NCBI GenBank assembly: GCA_002842095.1
Contig: PHCB01000001.1
Span: forward strand, 248,001 to 312,000
DNA length: 64,000 bases
Source of the DNA: a candidate division BRC1 bacterium HGW-BRC1-1
Lineage (GTDB): Bacteria; Sumerlaeota; Sumerlaeia; Sumerlaeales; Sumerlaeaceae
Direction: 5' to 3'
Made by a program: the position numbers and the translations under genes. The notes beneath the pieces were generated by a model. It made no database searches. It was given only the letters and a program-made list of their open reading frames with translations, and had not been told where the DNA came from. Below, in pieces: positions 47,718-56,068 of the stretch; position 1 is the first letter of the stretch; each line of letters begins with the position of its first letter.

Positions 47718-50513
47718 TTGATTTCTCTCGCCCTCATACAAAACCTCGCCCTCCTGGTGGCCCTGAGTGTTTTTTCCACGTTGCTGGAAAAACGCAGACC
47801 GTCAGTGTCACGCTGGGGTGCGCTGATGCAGGGAGTTTTGTTTGGCGGAGCCGCCACCATAGGCATGTTGCAATCGGTCACCCTGCAACCCGGTCTCTTC
47901 TTCGATGGGCGCTCCGTGATGATCAGTCTCGCAGCTTTATTCTTCGGGCCATGGACAACCCTGGTGGCAGCGCTTCTCACCATCGCCATGCGAGTTTATA
48001 TAGGTGGTGCCGGGATGTATGTCGGTGTCGCGGTGGTGCTGAGTTCAGCCGCTCTGGGTCTCGCTGCGCGAAAATATTTCGACATTGCCCACCATCCCCC
48101 CCGAGGTCGGTTTCTGCTGGGTTTCGGTCTTATGGTTCATATCGTCATGATGATCATCATGACGTTTTTACCTTGGGCCACCAGCATTTACACACTCACC
48201 GAGCTCACCCTCCCGGTACTAATTCTCTACCCCATTGCCACCCTGCTTGCGGGCATAATTCTATCGAATCACTTCGCATCCGTTCAAATATTGGATGCGC
48301 TTAAAGAAAGCGAAACGCGATTCCGCACCCTGTTTGAAGATGCCCCCGCCGTTTCACTTCTCACCAGTCCGGACACCCATCAGATCCTTGCCGCCAATAA
48401 CCGCGCATGCGCCTACTACGGCCTTCCTGCCGAAAAACTGATCACCCTTTCTTTGTCAGATTTTGACGTCGCTCCTTCTGTCCAAAAAGGTCCCGCCCCG
48501 CATCCATCCAAAGACAGCCATTATTTCAAACGACAGATCGTGCAGGGGCAACAACGGGAGGTGGAAATCCACACAAGCAGCGTAGTCGTGGAGGGGGAAA
48601 AATGCCTACACACACTCATCAATGACATCACCCGGCGACTCCACGATGAGGCTGTCATCCTTACCCATGTGCAGCGCCAGCGAGCCACTTCCCTACTGGG
48701 ACAAAAAGCGCTTAAGGGAAGCTCAATTGAAGTGTTGCTGAACCAAACTGTGGCCGTCGTGGCCGATACGTTGGGCGCAGACCACTGCACCATCTTGCAA
48801 CAAACATCACCACAAAGCCACAACGTCGAGATCGTTGCCTCTGTTGAGAGAGAAACCCGCATCAAACCCGACGAGGCCGGCACAGCGGAAGAGCTTCATA
48901 CCCAGGCGAGATTTGCACTACTGACCGGCGAGCCCGTAACCTCAAACGATTTGCGCTCCGAAACAAGATTCGACGGCACCACGCTTCACAAAACCACCGG
49001 TGTTGTGAGCGCTGCGTGTGTCATCATCCGTGGCCAGAACACCCCTTACGGTGTCCTCGAAGTGCAATCCCTGACCCCTCATGACTTCGACCCTGACGAA
49101 ATCAATTTCCTGCAAAATATCGCAAACATCCTCGCCGAGGCGATCTTACGGAAATCCGCCGAGGAGCGTATCCTCCACGACAACCTTCACGATCCCCTCA
49201 CCGGCCTGCCCAACCGATCTCTACTCGCACGTCGCACCGCCGAGGCATTTGAGAAATTTACGCGTAACGCCCCCGACACCTTCGCCCTGCTCATTATCGA
49301 CATAGACCGATTCAAAAACATCAACGACATACAAGGCCATGCAACCGGCGATCTGGTTCTCGTCGAAACGGCACGACGCCTGCGCTGTGCAGCACGCCCG
49401 TCAGATACCATAGCCCGTGTGGGAGGCGATGAGTTTGCGCTCCTGATGCAGGGATTTGACGCCGATTATACACCAACCGTCGTGGCCGAGCAAATCCTGT
49501 CGCTCCTTCAAGCTCCCTTCATGTTTGAAAAGACCAGCGTCGAACTCACGGCCACCATGGGTATTGTTGTGGCCACGGAAAACCACGACTCCCCCGGCCA
49601 GATCATCCGAGACGCTGACATTGCTTTGTATCGCGCAAAATCGACACAGCGCAGCGGTTACCAATTTTTCGATAGCGAAATGCATGAACGCATTCTCGAA
49701 CGCATGGAGTTGGAGGGCGACCTACGCCACGCCCTGCAACGAGACGAAATGGCTCTTCACCTGCAGCCCATCATTTCTCTCAAGACCGGCCACATCGAAA
49801 TGTTTGAAGCGCTCCTGCGCTGGACCCACCCCCGGCGCGGCATGGTTCCCCCCGATCTCTTCATCCCCATTGCCGAGGAAACCGGCATCATTCATTCCCT
49901 CGGAGATTGGGTCACTCGCAAAGCGGCAGACACCATTGCCCAATGGGACGGGGCCACACCGCTATACCTCAGCATCAACATCTCTCCCGTCGAAATCCTC
50001 CCCCCTCACGTTTCCCCCGATAATATTAAAAAGCAAAACCCCGCCTCCGAAAGTTTGGAGAAACGCATAATCCGCATCGCCTCTGAGAAGGGCATCGACC
50101 CCGGTGGACTGGGAATTGAGATTACTGAAAACGTTCGTATCAAAGATCAGGTTGGCGTCAAAGAACTACTCAGTGATCTGGTGGAACACGGCTTCCCGCT
50201 GCTCCTCGACGATTTCGGCACGGGCTATTCCTCGCTAGCCTATCTGCTCGACCTGCCATTCACCAAGGTCAAACTCGACCGCGCGTTTACCTCCGCTGTG
50301 TCCAGCGGCAACCGCACGCACCACCTCATGCAAGGCATCATAATGCTGGCTCATTCGGTCGGCCTGCAAGTCGTGGCCGAGGGTGTGGAAAATGTCGAGC
50401 AGCTGCAACTTCTGCGCGCCGCCGGTTGCGATCAGGCCCAGGGATTTTACATTTCTCAAGCCCTGCCGGTCGAAAAAGCGCACGAGCTTGCGGCATCCGG
50501 CAGGCAGTGGTGA
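47718..50513 (+). CDS. Membrane GGDEF-EAL cyclic-di-GMP protein with 5TMR-LYT, PAS and GAF domains
   Basis: This 931-residue protein turns over the second messenger cyclic di-GMP. A TTG start gives five or six membrane segments (residues 1-190) of the 5TMR-LYT type (GVLFGGAATIGMLQ, SLAALFFGPWTTLVAALLT). A PAS domain follows at 197-305, a GAF domain at 325-475, and GGDEF at 480-640 with intact RVGGDEFALLM. The EAL domain from about 657 has MFEALLRW, DDFGTGYSSLAYLLDLPF and EGVEN, so both activities could work. The sensor input is unknown. A 5TMR-LYT sensor usually detects murein-derived or small cell-wall signals. Confidence 0.93.
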   Translation: MISLALIQNLALLVALSVFSTLLEKRRPSVSRWGALMQGVLFGGAATIGMLQSVTLQPGLFFDGRSVMISLAALFFGPWTTLVAALLTIAMRVYIGGAGMYVGVAVVLSSAALGLAARKYFDIAHHPPRGRFLLGFGLMVHIVMMIIMTFLPWATSIYTLTELTLPVLILYPIATLLAGIILSNHFASVQILDALKESETRFRTLFEDAPAVSLLTSPDTHQILAANNRACAYYGLPAEKLITLSLSDFDVAPSVQKGPAPHPSKDSHYFKRQIVQGQQREVEIHTSSVVVEGEKCLHTLINDITRRLHDEAVILTHVQRQRATSLLGQKALKGSSIEVLLNQTVAVVADTLGADHCTILQQTSPQSHNVEIVASVERETRIKPDEAGTAEELHTQARFALLTGEPVTSNDLRSETRFDGTTLHKTTGVVSAACVIIRGQNTPYGVLEVQSLTPHDFDPDEINFLQNIANILAEAILRKSAEERILHDNLHDPLTGLPNRSLLARRTAEAFEKFTRNAPDTFALLIIDIDRFKNINDIQGHATGDLVLVETARRLRCAARPSDTIARVGGDEFALLMQGFDADYTPTVVAEQILSLLQAPFMFEKTSVELTATMGIVVATENHDSPGQIIRDADIALYRAKSTQRSGYQFFDSEMHERILERMELEGDLRHALQRDEMALHLQPIISLKTGHIEMFEALLRWTHPRRGMVPPDLFIPIAEETGIIHSLGDWVTRKAADTIAQWDGATPLYLSINISPVEILPPHVSPDNIKKQNPASESLEKRIIRIASEKGIDPGGLGIEITENVRIKDQVGVKELLSDLVEHGFPLLLDDFGTGYSSLAYLLDLPFTKVKLDRAFTSAVSSGNRTHHLMQGIIMLAHSVGLQVVAEGVENVEQLQLLRAAGCDQAQGFYISQALPVEKAHELAASGRQW

Positions 50514-50573
50514 TTCGGACTCATCCGCACACTTTAATGAAGTTGCAGCACCGCGGAGAGTTTGGTTTTGGTA

Positions 50574-50939
50574 ATGGCAATGGGCAGCGAAGCATCTAAA
50601 TACATCCGGCTACGGATTCGGATGACGAATGACGAGGCTGCCATCGGCCCGGGCAAGGCCGATCTGCTGGAGTTGATTGCAGACAAAGGCTCCATTTCTG
50701 CGGCGGCCCGGGAGATGGGGATGTCATTCCGGCGCGCATGGGCCCTGGTACAAATAATGAACACCGCCTTTGTGCAACCTTTGGTGAAGTGTGAAACAGG
50801 CGGCTCCCACGGTGGGGGCGCGTCGCTTACAGCCGAGGGAATCAAGATTCTCAAAGAATACCGATCAGCCGAAGAAGCCGCCATGAAAGCCGCGCGGCCC
50901 CATATCAAACGCATCCGCGCACGCATGCGGAAAGAATAG
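50574..50939 (+). CDS. ModE-like winged-helix regulator
   Basis: The ATG at 50574 (MAMGSEASKYIRLRIRM) gives 121 residues: a single N-terminal ModE-type winged HTH. Marks are GPGKADLLELIADKGSISAAAREMGMSFRRAWALV and CETGGSHGGGASLTAEGIKIL. ModE proteins regulate molybdate uptake. The C-terminal molybdate-binding (Mop) domain of full ModE is missing, so ligand sensing must come from elsewhere or be absent. The FecCD-type operon starts 0.8 kb downstream, which makes it the obvious target; this is inference. Confidence 0.85.
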   Translation: MAMGSEASKYIRLRIRMTNDEAAIGPGKADLLELIADKGSISAAAREMGMSFRRAWALVQIMNTAFVQPLVKCETGGSHGGGASLTAEGIKILKEYRSAEEAAMKAARPHIKRIRARMRKE

Positions 50940-50967
50940 CGGGGCGCGCCGCAAATCATCTTTCGGT

Positions 50968-50999
50968 TTGACTCCCGGAGCGCACCCCGTCGTTATGTT
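50968..50999 (+). promoter_or_regulatory. Possible promoter upstream of the prepilin gene
   Basis: TTGACT at 50968-50973 is followed by a TTATGTT region at 50993-50999, with a spacer of 18-20 bases, slightly long. Weak alone, but it lies about 65 bases before the TTG start of the prepilin. Confidence 0.3.
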
Positions 51000-51063
51000 T
51001 GGATAAGCATAGCGAACTAAAATCCCAGCGCACGTTGCGCCATTCCCAAAGGTCCCTCAATAT

Positions 51064-51699
51064 TTGAACCGAGCATTCACCCTGATCGAATTGCTGATTG
51101 TGGTCGCCATCATAGCCATTCTCGCGGCCATCGCCGTACCCAACTTTCTCGAAGCCCAGACGCGCTCGAAAGTCTCCCGCGTGAAAGCCGACATGCGAAG
51201 TCTCGCCACCGCCGTCGAGTCCTACCGCATTGATGCCAACCACTATCCACCGCCTTACGGTGTTTCGGTCATGGGCCGCGATTCCCTCTCCGTCCTCTCC
51301 ACGCCCGTCGCGTACATAACCTCTGCCAAGCTGATTGACCCCTTCGCACTTCAGAACACGAACATCAGCAAAGTGGCGCTCACCTACGAAGCCGTGAATG
51401 CCATGAACCAGATAATCGAAGCGTCACCACGTCCGCCATTCTCCATCACACCGACAGACCCGGCCGGTGCCATCACAAGCTGGTGGTGGGTGGCGTCGCG
51501 CGGTCCCACCAGCAAGTTCGCGGGGTTTGGAGCCAACCCAAACCCGTCCATCCAACAGGCATTATTCGAATCCGATCAGAATCCCGACGTGTGGCTAAGC
51601 ACGGTCTACGACGCCACCAACGGCACGATCAGCACGGGCAACATCTATCGGGCCGGGGGAGAATCAACCAGCTTCGCGGGGCGTAGCATGACGCGATGA
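51064..51699 (+). CDS. Prepilin-like protein with type IV pilin N-terminal methylation signal
   Basis: The 211-residue product starts at a TTG (MNRAFTLIELLIVVAIIAIL). The prepilin signal is very short and the residue before the cleaved Phe is Ala instead of the usual Gly. The hydrophobic helix and the VPNFLEAQTRSKVSRVKADM continuation are typical of pseudopilin G-like proteins in PVC-neighbour phyla. The rest has VESYRIDANHYPPPYG and the late segment TVYDATNGTISTGNIYR, seen in large paralogous prepilin sets of uncultivated phyla. No pilin assembly genes lie beside it. Confidence 0.85.
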   Translation: MNRAFTLIELLIVVAIIAILAAIAVPNFLEAQTRSKVSRVKADMRSLATAVESYRIDANHYPPPYGVSVMGRDSLSVLSTPVAYITSAKLIDPFALQNTNISKVALTYEAVNAMNQIIEASPRPPFSITPTDPAGAITSWWWVASRGPTSKFAGFGANPNPSIQQALFESDQNPDVWLSTVYDATNGTISTGNIYRAGGESTSFAGRSMTR

Positions 51700-51753
51700 T
51701 CCTGTCCCGAAACCGAAATCAGACCCAACCCAAACCAGAAGGAACCTCACCCA

Positions 51754-52506
51754 ATGTGGCAAATTTATGACGAACTGATCGACAGCCTGCCCTGCGATCT
51801 GGTTGTCGGAGATTGTCAGGTGGGGCTCAACTGGACCCTTGTTCGCTCCCTTGGGATGGGCGTTTCCATGACCCCGCCCCATAACCACCACGAGGCTGTG
51901 ACCGATGCCGGATCGATCTCTGGCATGCCTGTCCGCAAAGTGGCGGAGCGAATCAAATCGTGGAGCAACCTCGACGCAGCCCTTGGCCTTGCCGCCATCA
52001 ACTCGGTCATTAATGCGCCCGTGACGTTCGATCGCAGCTTTGCGCCGTCGCAGGTTTTACCCGATGGCAACGTTTTCGAGACCATGCACGAGGAACTGCG
52101 TGGGCGAAAGGTGGCGCTGATCGGCCACTTTCGCGGGTTGGAGTCGCTGACAGACATCGCCGAATTGACCATACTCGAACGCGAGCCCATCGAGGGCGAT
52201 CTCCCCGATCCGGCCTGCGAGTACGTGCTCGCCGAGCAGGACACCATCTTTATCACCGCCACCACGCTGATCAACAAAACGCTGCCCCGCCTTCTCCAAC
52301 TGAGCCGCCATGCCTGCGTCATCCTCACCGGCCCCAGCGCGCCCTTATCACCGATCTTCTTCAACCATGGCGTCCACTATCTCGCCGGCCAAATCGTCCG
52401 GAATCCCGACGCTGTGTTGCGTCAGATCCGCGAAGGCGGACGGCATAACTTTGAAAACGACGTAACGCAGATGCTGACCCTGTCAGCCCGCGACCTCAAA
52501 CCATGA
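51754..52506 (+). CDS. DUF364 (putative heavy-metal chelation) protein
   Basis: The 250-residue protein resembles the DUF364/DUF4213 pair: GLAAINSVINAP in the first third and a Rossmann-like second part (KVALIGHFRGLESLTDIAEL, HACVILTGPSAPLSPIFFNHG). The Pfam name suggests metal chelation; biochemical proof is thin. It opens the operon and overlaps the FecCD permease start by 4 bases (ATGA). Homologues commonly sit beside metal or molybdate/tungstate transporters, as here. Confidence 0.8.
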   Translation: MWQIYDELIDSLPCDLVVGDCQVGLNWTLVRSLGMGVSMTPPHNHHEAVTDAGSISGMPVRKVAERIKSWSNLDAALGLAAINSVINAPVTFDRSFAPSQVLPDGNVFETMHEELRGRKVALIGHFRGLESLTDIAELTILEREPIEGDLPDPACEYVLAEQDTIFITATTLINKTLPRLLQLSRHACVILTGPSAPLSPIFFNHGVHYLAGQIVRNPDAVLRQIREGGRHNFENDVTQMLTLSARDLKP

Positions 52507-53522
52507 AGTCTCATCCGTGGGGAGTCACCACCCTGCTCGCAGCGGTGCTCGTGGCCACAGCGTTTCTCTCCCTTCTGCTGGGCCGCTATCCCATGTCGCT
52601 GTCAGAAGTGCTCGGCGCGTTGTCGAGCGGTTTTACGGGCAGCGAACGTGACGCCCACAGCGCGGCAGAAACCGTCCTGTTCAACGTGCGCCTGCCGCGC
52701 ATCATCGTGGCGACCTTCGTCGGCGCCGCCCTTGCCGCCTCGGGTGCTGCGTACCAGGGCATCTTCAAAAACCCGATGGTTTCTCCCGATCTCCTTGGCG
52801 CCTCCGCCGGGGCCAGCTTCGGCGTGGCGCTGGGCATCATGCTCGGCTTCCCGATGATCGGCATCCAGCTGGCCGCCTTCGCCACGGGCCTTCTCGCCGT
52901 GGGCATCACCGTCGCCATCAGCGCGCGCCTCGCCCGCGATCAGGATTCTATCCTCGTCATGGTGCTCTCGGGCATCGTAGTCGGCTCCATCTTCATGTCG
53001 TTCGTCACGCTCATCAAATCCGTGGCAGACCCCTACAGCAAACTCCCCGCCATAACCTTCTGGCTGATGGGCAGTCTCTCAGGCGTCACCTCTGCCGATG
53101 TCGGCCTTCTCGTGCTGCCCATGGTCATCGGCATCGTGCCGCTCTTCCTCCTGCGCTGGCGCATGAACGTGCTCTCGCTGGGTGACGAGGAAGCCCTCGC
53201 CCTCGGCATCAACACCACCCGACTACGTCTCATCGTCGTCGCCAGTTCCACCCTCATGATTGCCGCGTCCGTCTCCGTAAGCGGCGTCGTCGGATGGGTC
53301 GGCCTGGTCATCCCCCACTTCGCGCGGCTCCTCGTCGGCCCCGACTACCGCGCCCTCCTCCCCGCGTCGCTGCTCATCGGCGGCACGTACCTGCTACTCG
53401 TGGACGACGTAGCCCGCAGCGCCACCGCCACCGAAATCCCCCTCGGAGTGCTCACGTCCCTCATCGGCGCGCCGTTCTTCGTCTACCTCCTTGCCCGCGT
53501 GAAACGGGGATGGTGGGCATGA
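52503..53522 (+). CDS. FecCD-family ABC transporter permease
   Basis: The 339-residue inner-membrane protein has the FecCD/BtuC pattern: VRLPRIIVATFVGAALAASG, GIFKNPMVSPDLLGASAGAS, LSVSGVVGWVGLVIPHFARL-like VVGWVGLVIPHFARLLVGPD, and the C-terminal GVLTSLIGAPFFVYLL. About nine or ten membrane segments are visible. It moves iron chelates, cobalamin, or in MolB-type cases molybdate/tungstate. Both its start and stop overlap the neighbours by 4 bases. Confidence 0.95.
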   Translation: MKSHPWGVTTLLAAVLVATAFLSLLLGRYPMSLSEVLGALSSGFTGSERDAHSAAETVLFNVRLPRIIVATFVGAALAASGAAYQGIFKNPMVSPDLLGASAGASFGVALGIMLGFPMIGIQLAAFATGLLAVGITVAISARLARDQDSILVMVLSGIVVGSIFMSFVTLIKSVADPYSKLPAITFWLMGSLSGVTSADVGLLVLPMVIGIVPLFLLRWRMNVLSLGDEEALALGINTTRLRLIVVASSTLMIAASVSVSGVVGWVGLVIPHFARLLVGPDYRALLPASLLIGGTYLLLVDDVARSATATEIPLGVLTSLIGAPFFVYLLARVKRGWWA

Positions 53523-54316
53523 AGCTGCAATGCCACAACCTCACCTGCGGCTACGGCACCCGGGCCGTCACGCACGATGCCACCCTGGAGGTCTCCACCG
53601 GTGAAGTCGTCTGCCTGCTCGGCCCCAACGGCTCGGGCAAGACCACCCTCTTCAAAACTCTTTTGGGATTTCTTCGTCCCATGAGCGGCACCATCACCAT
53701 CGACGGGGCCGACATCACCCGCTGGACCCGCCCCCAGCTCGCCCGCGAGATTGCCTACGTGCCCCAGATGCACACGCCATCGTTTCCCTTCCGCGTGCTG
53801 GACGTCGTCATGATGGGCCGCAGCGCGCACCTCGGGCCGTTCACCTCCCCCACGCGCCACGACGAAGAAATCAGCGACGCCGCCGTGCGCGACGCTGGCA
53901 TGGCGCACCTGCGCGAGAAGCCCTACACCGAAATCAGCGGCGGCGAACGCCAGATGGTCCTCATCACCCGCGCCATGGTGCAGGAGGCGCGCCTGCTCAT
54001 CATGGACGAGCCGACCGCGAACCTCGACTACGGCAACCAGATGCGCGTACTCAGCCACATCCGCCAACTGGCGCAGCGCGGCATGGGCGTGCTCATGACC
54101 ACGCACTTCCCCAACCACGCCTTCATGTGCGCCGACCGCTGCGCCCTCATGCATCAGGGGCGCATCGAGGCCACGGGCCGCCCCGAGGATGTCATCACCG
54201 AAGATTCGCTGCAACAACTCTACGGCGTGCCAACGAGCATCCACCATCTGCGCAACGACACCGGCTCCGAGATGCGCGTCTGCGTGCCATCCATGGATTG
54301 GAAAATCACGCCATGA
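53519..54316 (+). CDS. ABC transporter ATP-binding protein (FecE/BtuD/MolC type)
   Basis: The ATG at 53519 overlaps the permease stop (ATGA) and gives 265 residues. Walker A is LLGPNGSGKTTLFKTLLGF, the Q-loop is IAYVPQMH, the signature ISGGERQMVLITRAM, and Walker B RLLIMDEPTANLD, followed by the H-loop TTHFPNHAF. The order and overlaps make it the ATPase of the FecCD system. The ORF start at 53294 is a shadow of the permease. Confidence 0.95.
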   Translation: MKLQCHNLTCGYGTRAVTHDATLEVSTGEVVCLLGPNGSGKTTLFKTLLGFLRPMSGTITIDGADITRWTRPQLAREIAYVPQMHTPSFPFRVLDVVMMGRSAHLGPFTSPTRHDEEISDAAVRDAGMAHLREKPYTEISGGERQMVLITRAMVQEARLLIMDEPTANLDYGNQMRVLSHIRQLAQRGMGVLMTTHFPNHAFMCADRCALMHQGRIEATGRPEDVITEDSLQQLYGVPTSIHHLRNDTGSEMRVCVPSMDWKITP

Positions 54317-55407
54317 GGCCTGTATGGTTGTGCGCCTTTATCGCAGCTTTGCTTATGTGCGCGGCATCCGGTGCGGGGGCCGCGGGCAAGTCGGACGGCC
54401 CCACATCCCCCACCCGCACCATCACCGACATGGTGGGTCGCAAGGTGGAAATCCCCGCACAGATCAACAAGGTTTATTGTACCAGCCCCGTCGGGTCGAT
54501 CCTCGTCTATAGCCTCGCCCCCGAAAAACTGGCCGGATGGAATTACTCGTTCACTCCCGAGGAACGCACCTTCGTCGCCGAGCCCTACCGCGATCTGCCC
54601 ATTCTCGGCGGATGGTTCGGCAAGGGCAACTCGGGCAACATTGAGGAAATCCTCAGTTCCCATCCCGACGTAATCTTCAGCATGGGCACCACCGACACGA
54701 TGTCCATCACGCTCAGCGAGCGGCTGCAAACCCAGTCGTCCGTGCCGGTGCTGATGATGGGTGGCGCCCTCACTCATCTGGATGACGCTTACCTCTTCGC
54801 GGGGAAGGTGCTGGGCACAGAAGCGCGCGCCGCCGAGCTTGCGGATTATTGCACCCGAACCATCGCCGATGCCCGCCGCGCGGCAGCATCCATCCCGCGC
54901 GACAAGCGCGTTCGCGTCTATTACGCGGAAGGACCCAAGGGGCTGCAAACGGATCCTGCAGGATCCTACCACACCGAAATCCTCGACCTCGTGGGCGCGG
55001 TGAACGTAGCCGACGTGCCCGGCGGAAGCGGCTATGGGCGCGTCACCATCTCCCTCGAACAACTCATCGCGTGGAACCCCGAGGTCATCATCACCGGCTA
55101 CGAATATGGCCAGCGCCCCGACCTCGGCCTCGCCCGCCTGACCGCCGACCCAGCCTGGAACCAGCTTGCCGCCGTGAAAAAACGACAGGTGTACGAAACG
55201 CCCCACCTCCCCTTCAACTGGTTCGACCGCCCCCCCTCCGTGAACCGAATCCTCGGCATCCGGTGGATGGGAAACCTGCTCTATCCCGAGGTTTTTCGGG
55301 GCGACCTGCGACAGGAAACGCGCGACTTCTACGCCAAATTCTACCACACCCAGCTTACCGACGCGCAACTCAACGCCCTGCTGAAAGACGCCACCCGTGG
55401 CCGCTGA
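54313..55407 (+). CDS. ABC transporter substrate-binding protein (class III, PF01497-type)
   Basis: Starting at the ATG overlapping the ATPase stop gives 364 residues with a signal peptide (MRPVWLCAFIAALLMCAASGAGAAG). TDMVGRKVEIPAQINKVYC is the first typical strand. GNIEEILSSHPDVIFSMG and VNVADVPGGSGYGRVTISLEQL match the two-lobed periplasmic binding protein of FecCD systems. The ligand, a siderophore, cobalamin or oxyanion, cannot be decided from sequence. A Cys at position 16 of the signal region lacks a clear lipobox. Confidence 0.9.
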   Translation: MRPVWLCAFIAALLMCAASGAGAAGKSDGPTSPTRTITDMVGRKVEIPAQINKVYCTSPVGSILVYSLAPEKLAGWNYSFTPEERTFVAEPYRDLPILGGWFGKGNSGNIEEILSSHPDVIFSMGTTDTMSITLSERLQTQSSVPVLMMGGALTHLDDAYLFAGKVLGTEARAAELADYCTRTIADARRAAASIPRDKRVRVYYAEGPKGLQTDPAGSYHTEILDLVGAVNVADVPGGSGYGRVTISLEQLIAWNPEVIITGYEYGQRPDLGLARLTADPAWNQLAAVKKRQVYETPHLPFNWFDRPPSVNRILGIRWMGNLLYPEVFRGDLRQETRDFYAKFYHTQLTDAQLNALLKDATRGR

Positions 55408-56002
55408 CGACATAGCCCAAGCCGCCGCCCGGATCGCCTCAAACCCCAACGCCAACTGGATCCTGACCGGCCCCACCAACTCCGGAAAAAGCCACTTCCT
55501 CGAACGCCTCCTCGACCGGTTAAGTATCGAATTCCCGAATTGGAAAATCGGCGGCCTGCTAAGCCGCGGCGTATTCCTCAACAACGCGAAAATCGCCTAC
55601 CAGGGAATCGACTGTCTCAGCGGCCAACCGTTTCCACTAACCATCAAACGCGACCTCCCCGAAGAAGCGCAGCATTTTCTCGAACTTAATTTCGACACGC
55701 CCCCCTCCCCCGTCCAAGGTCAGCAAGTCGGCTCCTGGCTACTCTTAGACGAAGGCCTGACCCAAGCCACCGCCGCAATCCATGCCGCCATAACCGCCCG
55801 CTGCAACCTCGTGGTAATAGACGAATTCGGCCCCCTGGAAATCCAAGGCAAAGCCCTCCGCCCCGCCGCAGACGAATTACTGCAAGCAGGCCTACCCGCC
55901 CTGCTCGTAGTTCGCGAAAAGCTGTTGGAGGAAGTTCTAAGCTTATACCCTTACTGTAATTTCACACCCCTTCAAAAGTCAGAACCAGTTGATTTCTTGT
56001 AA
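55397..56002 (+). CDS. THEP1-like nucleoside triphosphatase (NTPase_1)
   Basis: A GTG at 55397, inside the end of the binding-protein gene, gives 201 residues. The P-loop is LTGPTNSGKSHFLERLL and Walker B is NLVVIDEFGPLEIQGKAL, the characteristic DE(I/F)GP pattern of NTPase_1. The family hydrolyses NTPs in the cytoplasm; roles in cofactor or metal metabolism have been suggested. Its place as the last gene of a metal-type ABC operon, with 11-base overlap, suggests it acts with the imported ion. A DUF2478-type NTPase near molybdenum genes would be a parallel. Confidence 0.8.
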   Translation: MAADDIAQAAARIASNPNANWILTGPTNSGKSHFLERLLDRLSIEFPNWKIGGLLSRGVFLNNAKIAYQGIDCLSGQPFPLTIKRDLPEEAQHFLELNFDTPPSPVQGQQVGSWLLLDEGLTQATAAIHAAITARCNLVVIDEFGPLEIQGKALRPAADELLQAGLPALLVVREKLLEEVLSLYPYCNFTPLQKSEPVDFL

Positions 56003-56036
56003 AAAAAGCCCCGGAGGATGCTGCTCCTCCGGGGCT
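56001..56036 (-). terminator. Rho-independent terminator between convergent operons
   Basis: The stem AGCCCCGGAGGA-tgctgc-TCCTCCGGGGCT is 12 bases, perfectly paired. On the minus strand it is followed by seven T residues, so it ends the YHS-domain gene; the plus-strand operon also meets it directly after its stop. Confidence 0.85.
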
Positions 56037-56068
56037 CAGAGCTTCAACTGAAGCTGCCAGACGTAGAT

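Noticed and set aside
54220-55584. 454-residue minus-strand ORF
   Set aside because: Antisense to the binding-protein and NTPase genes; no domain seen.
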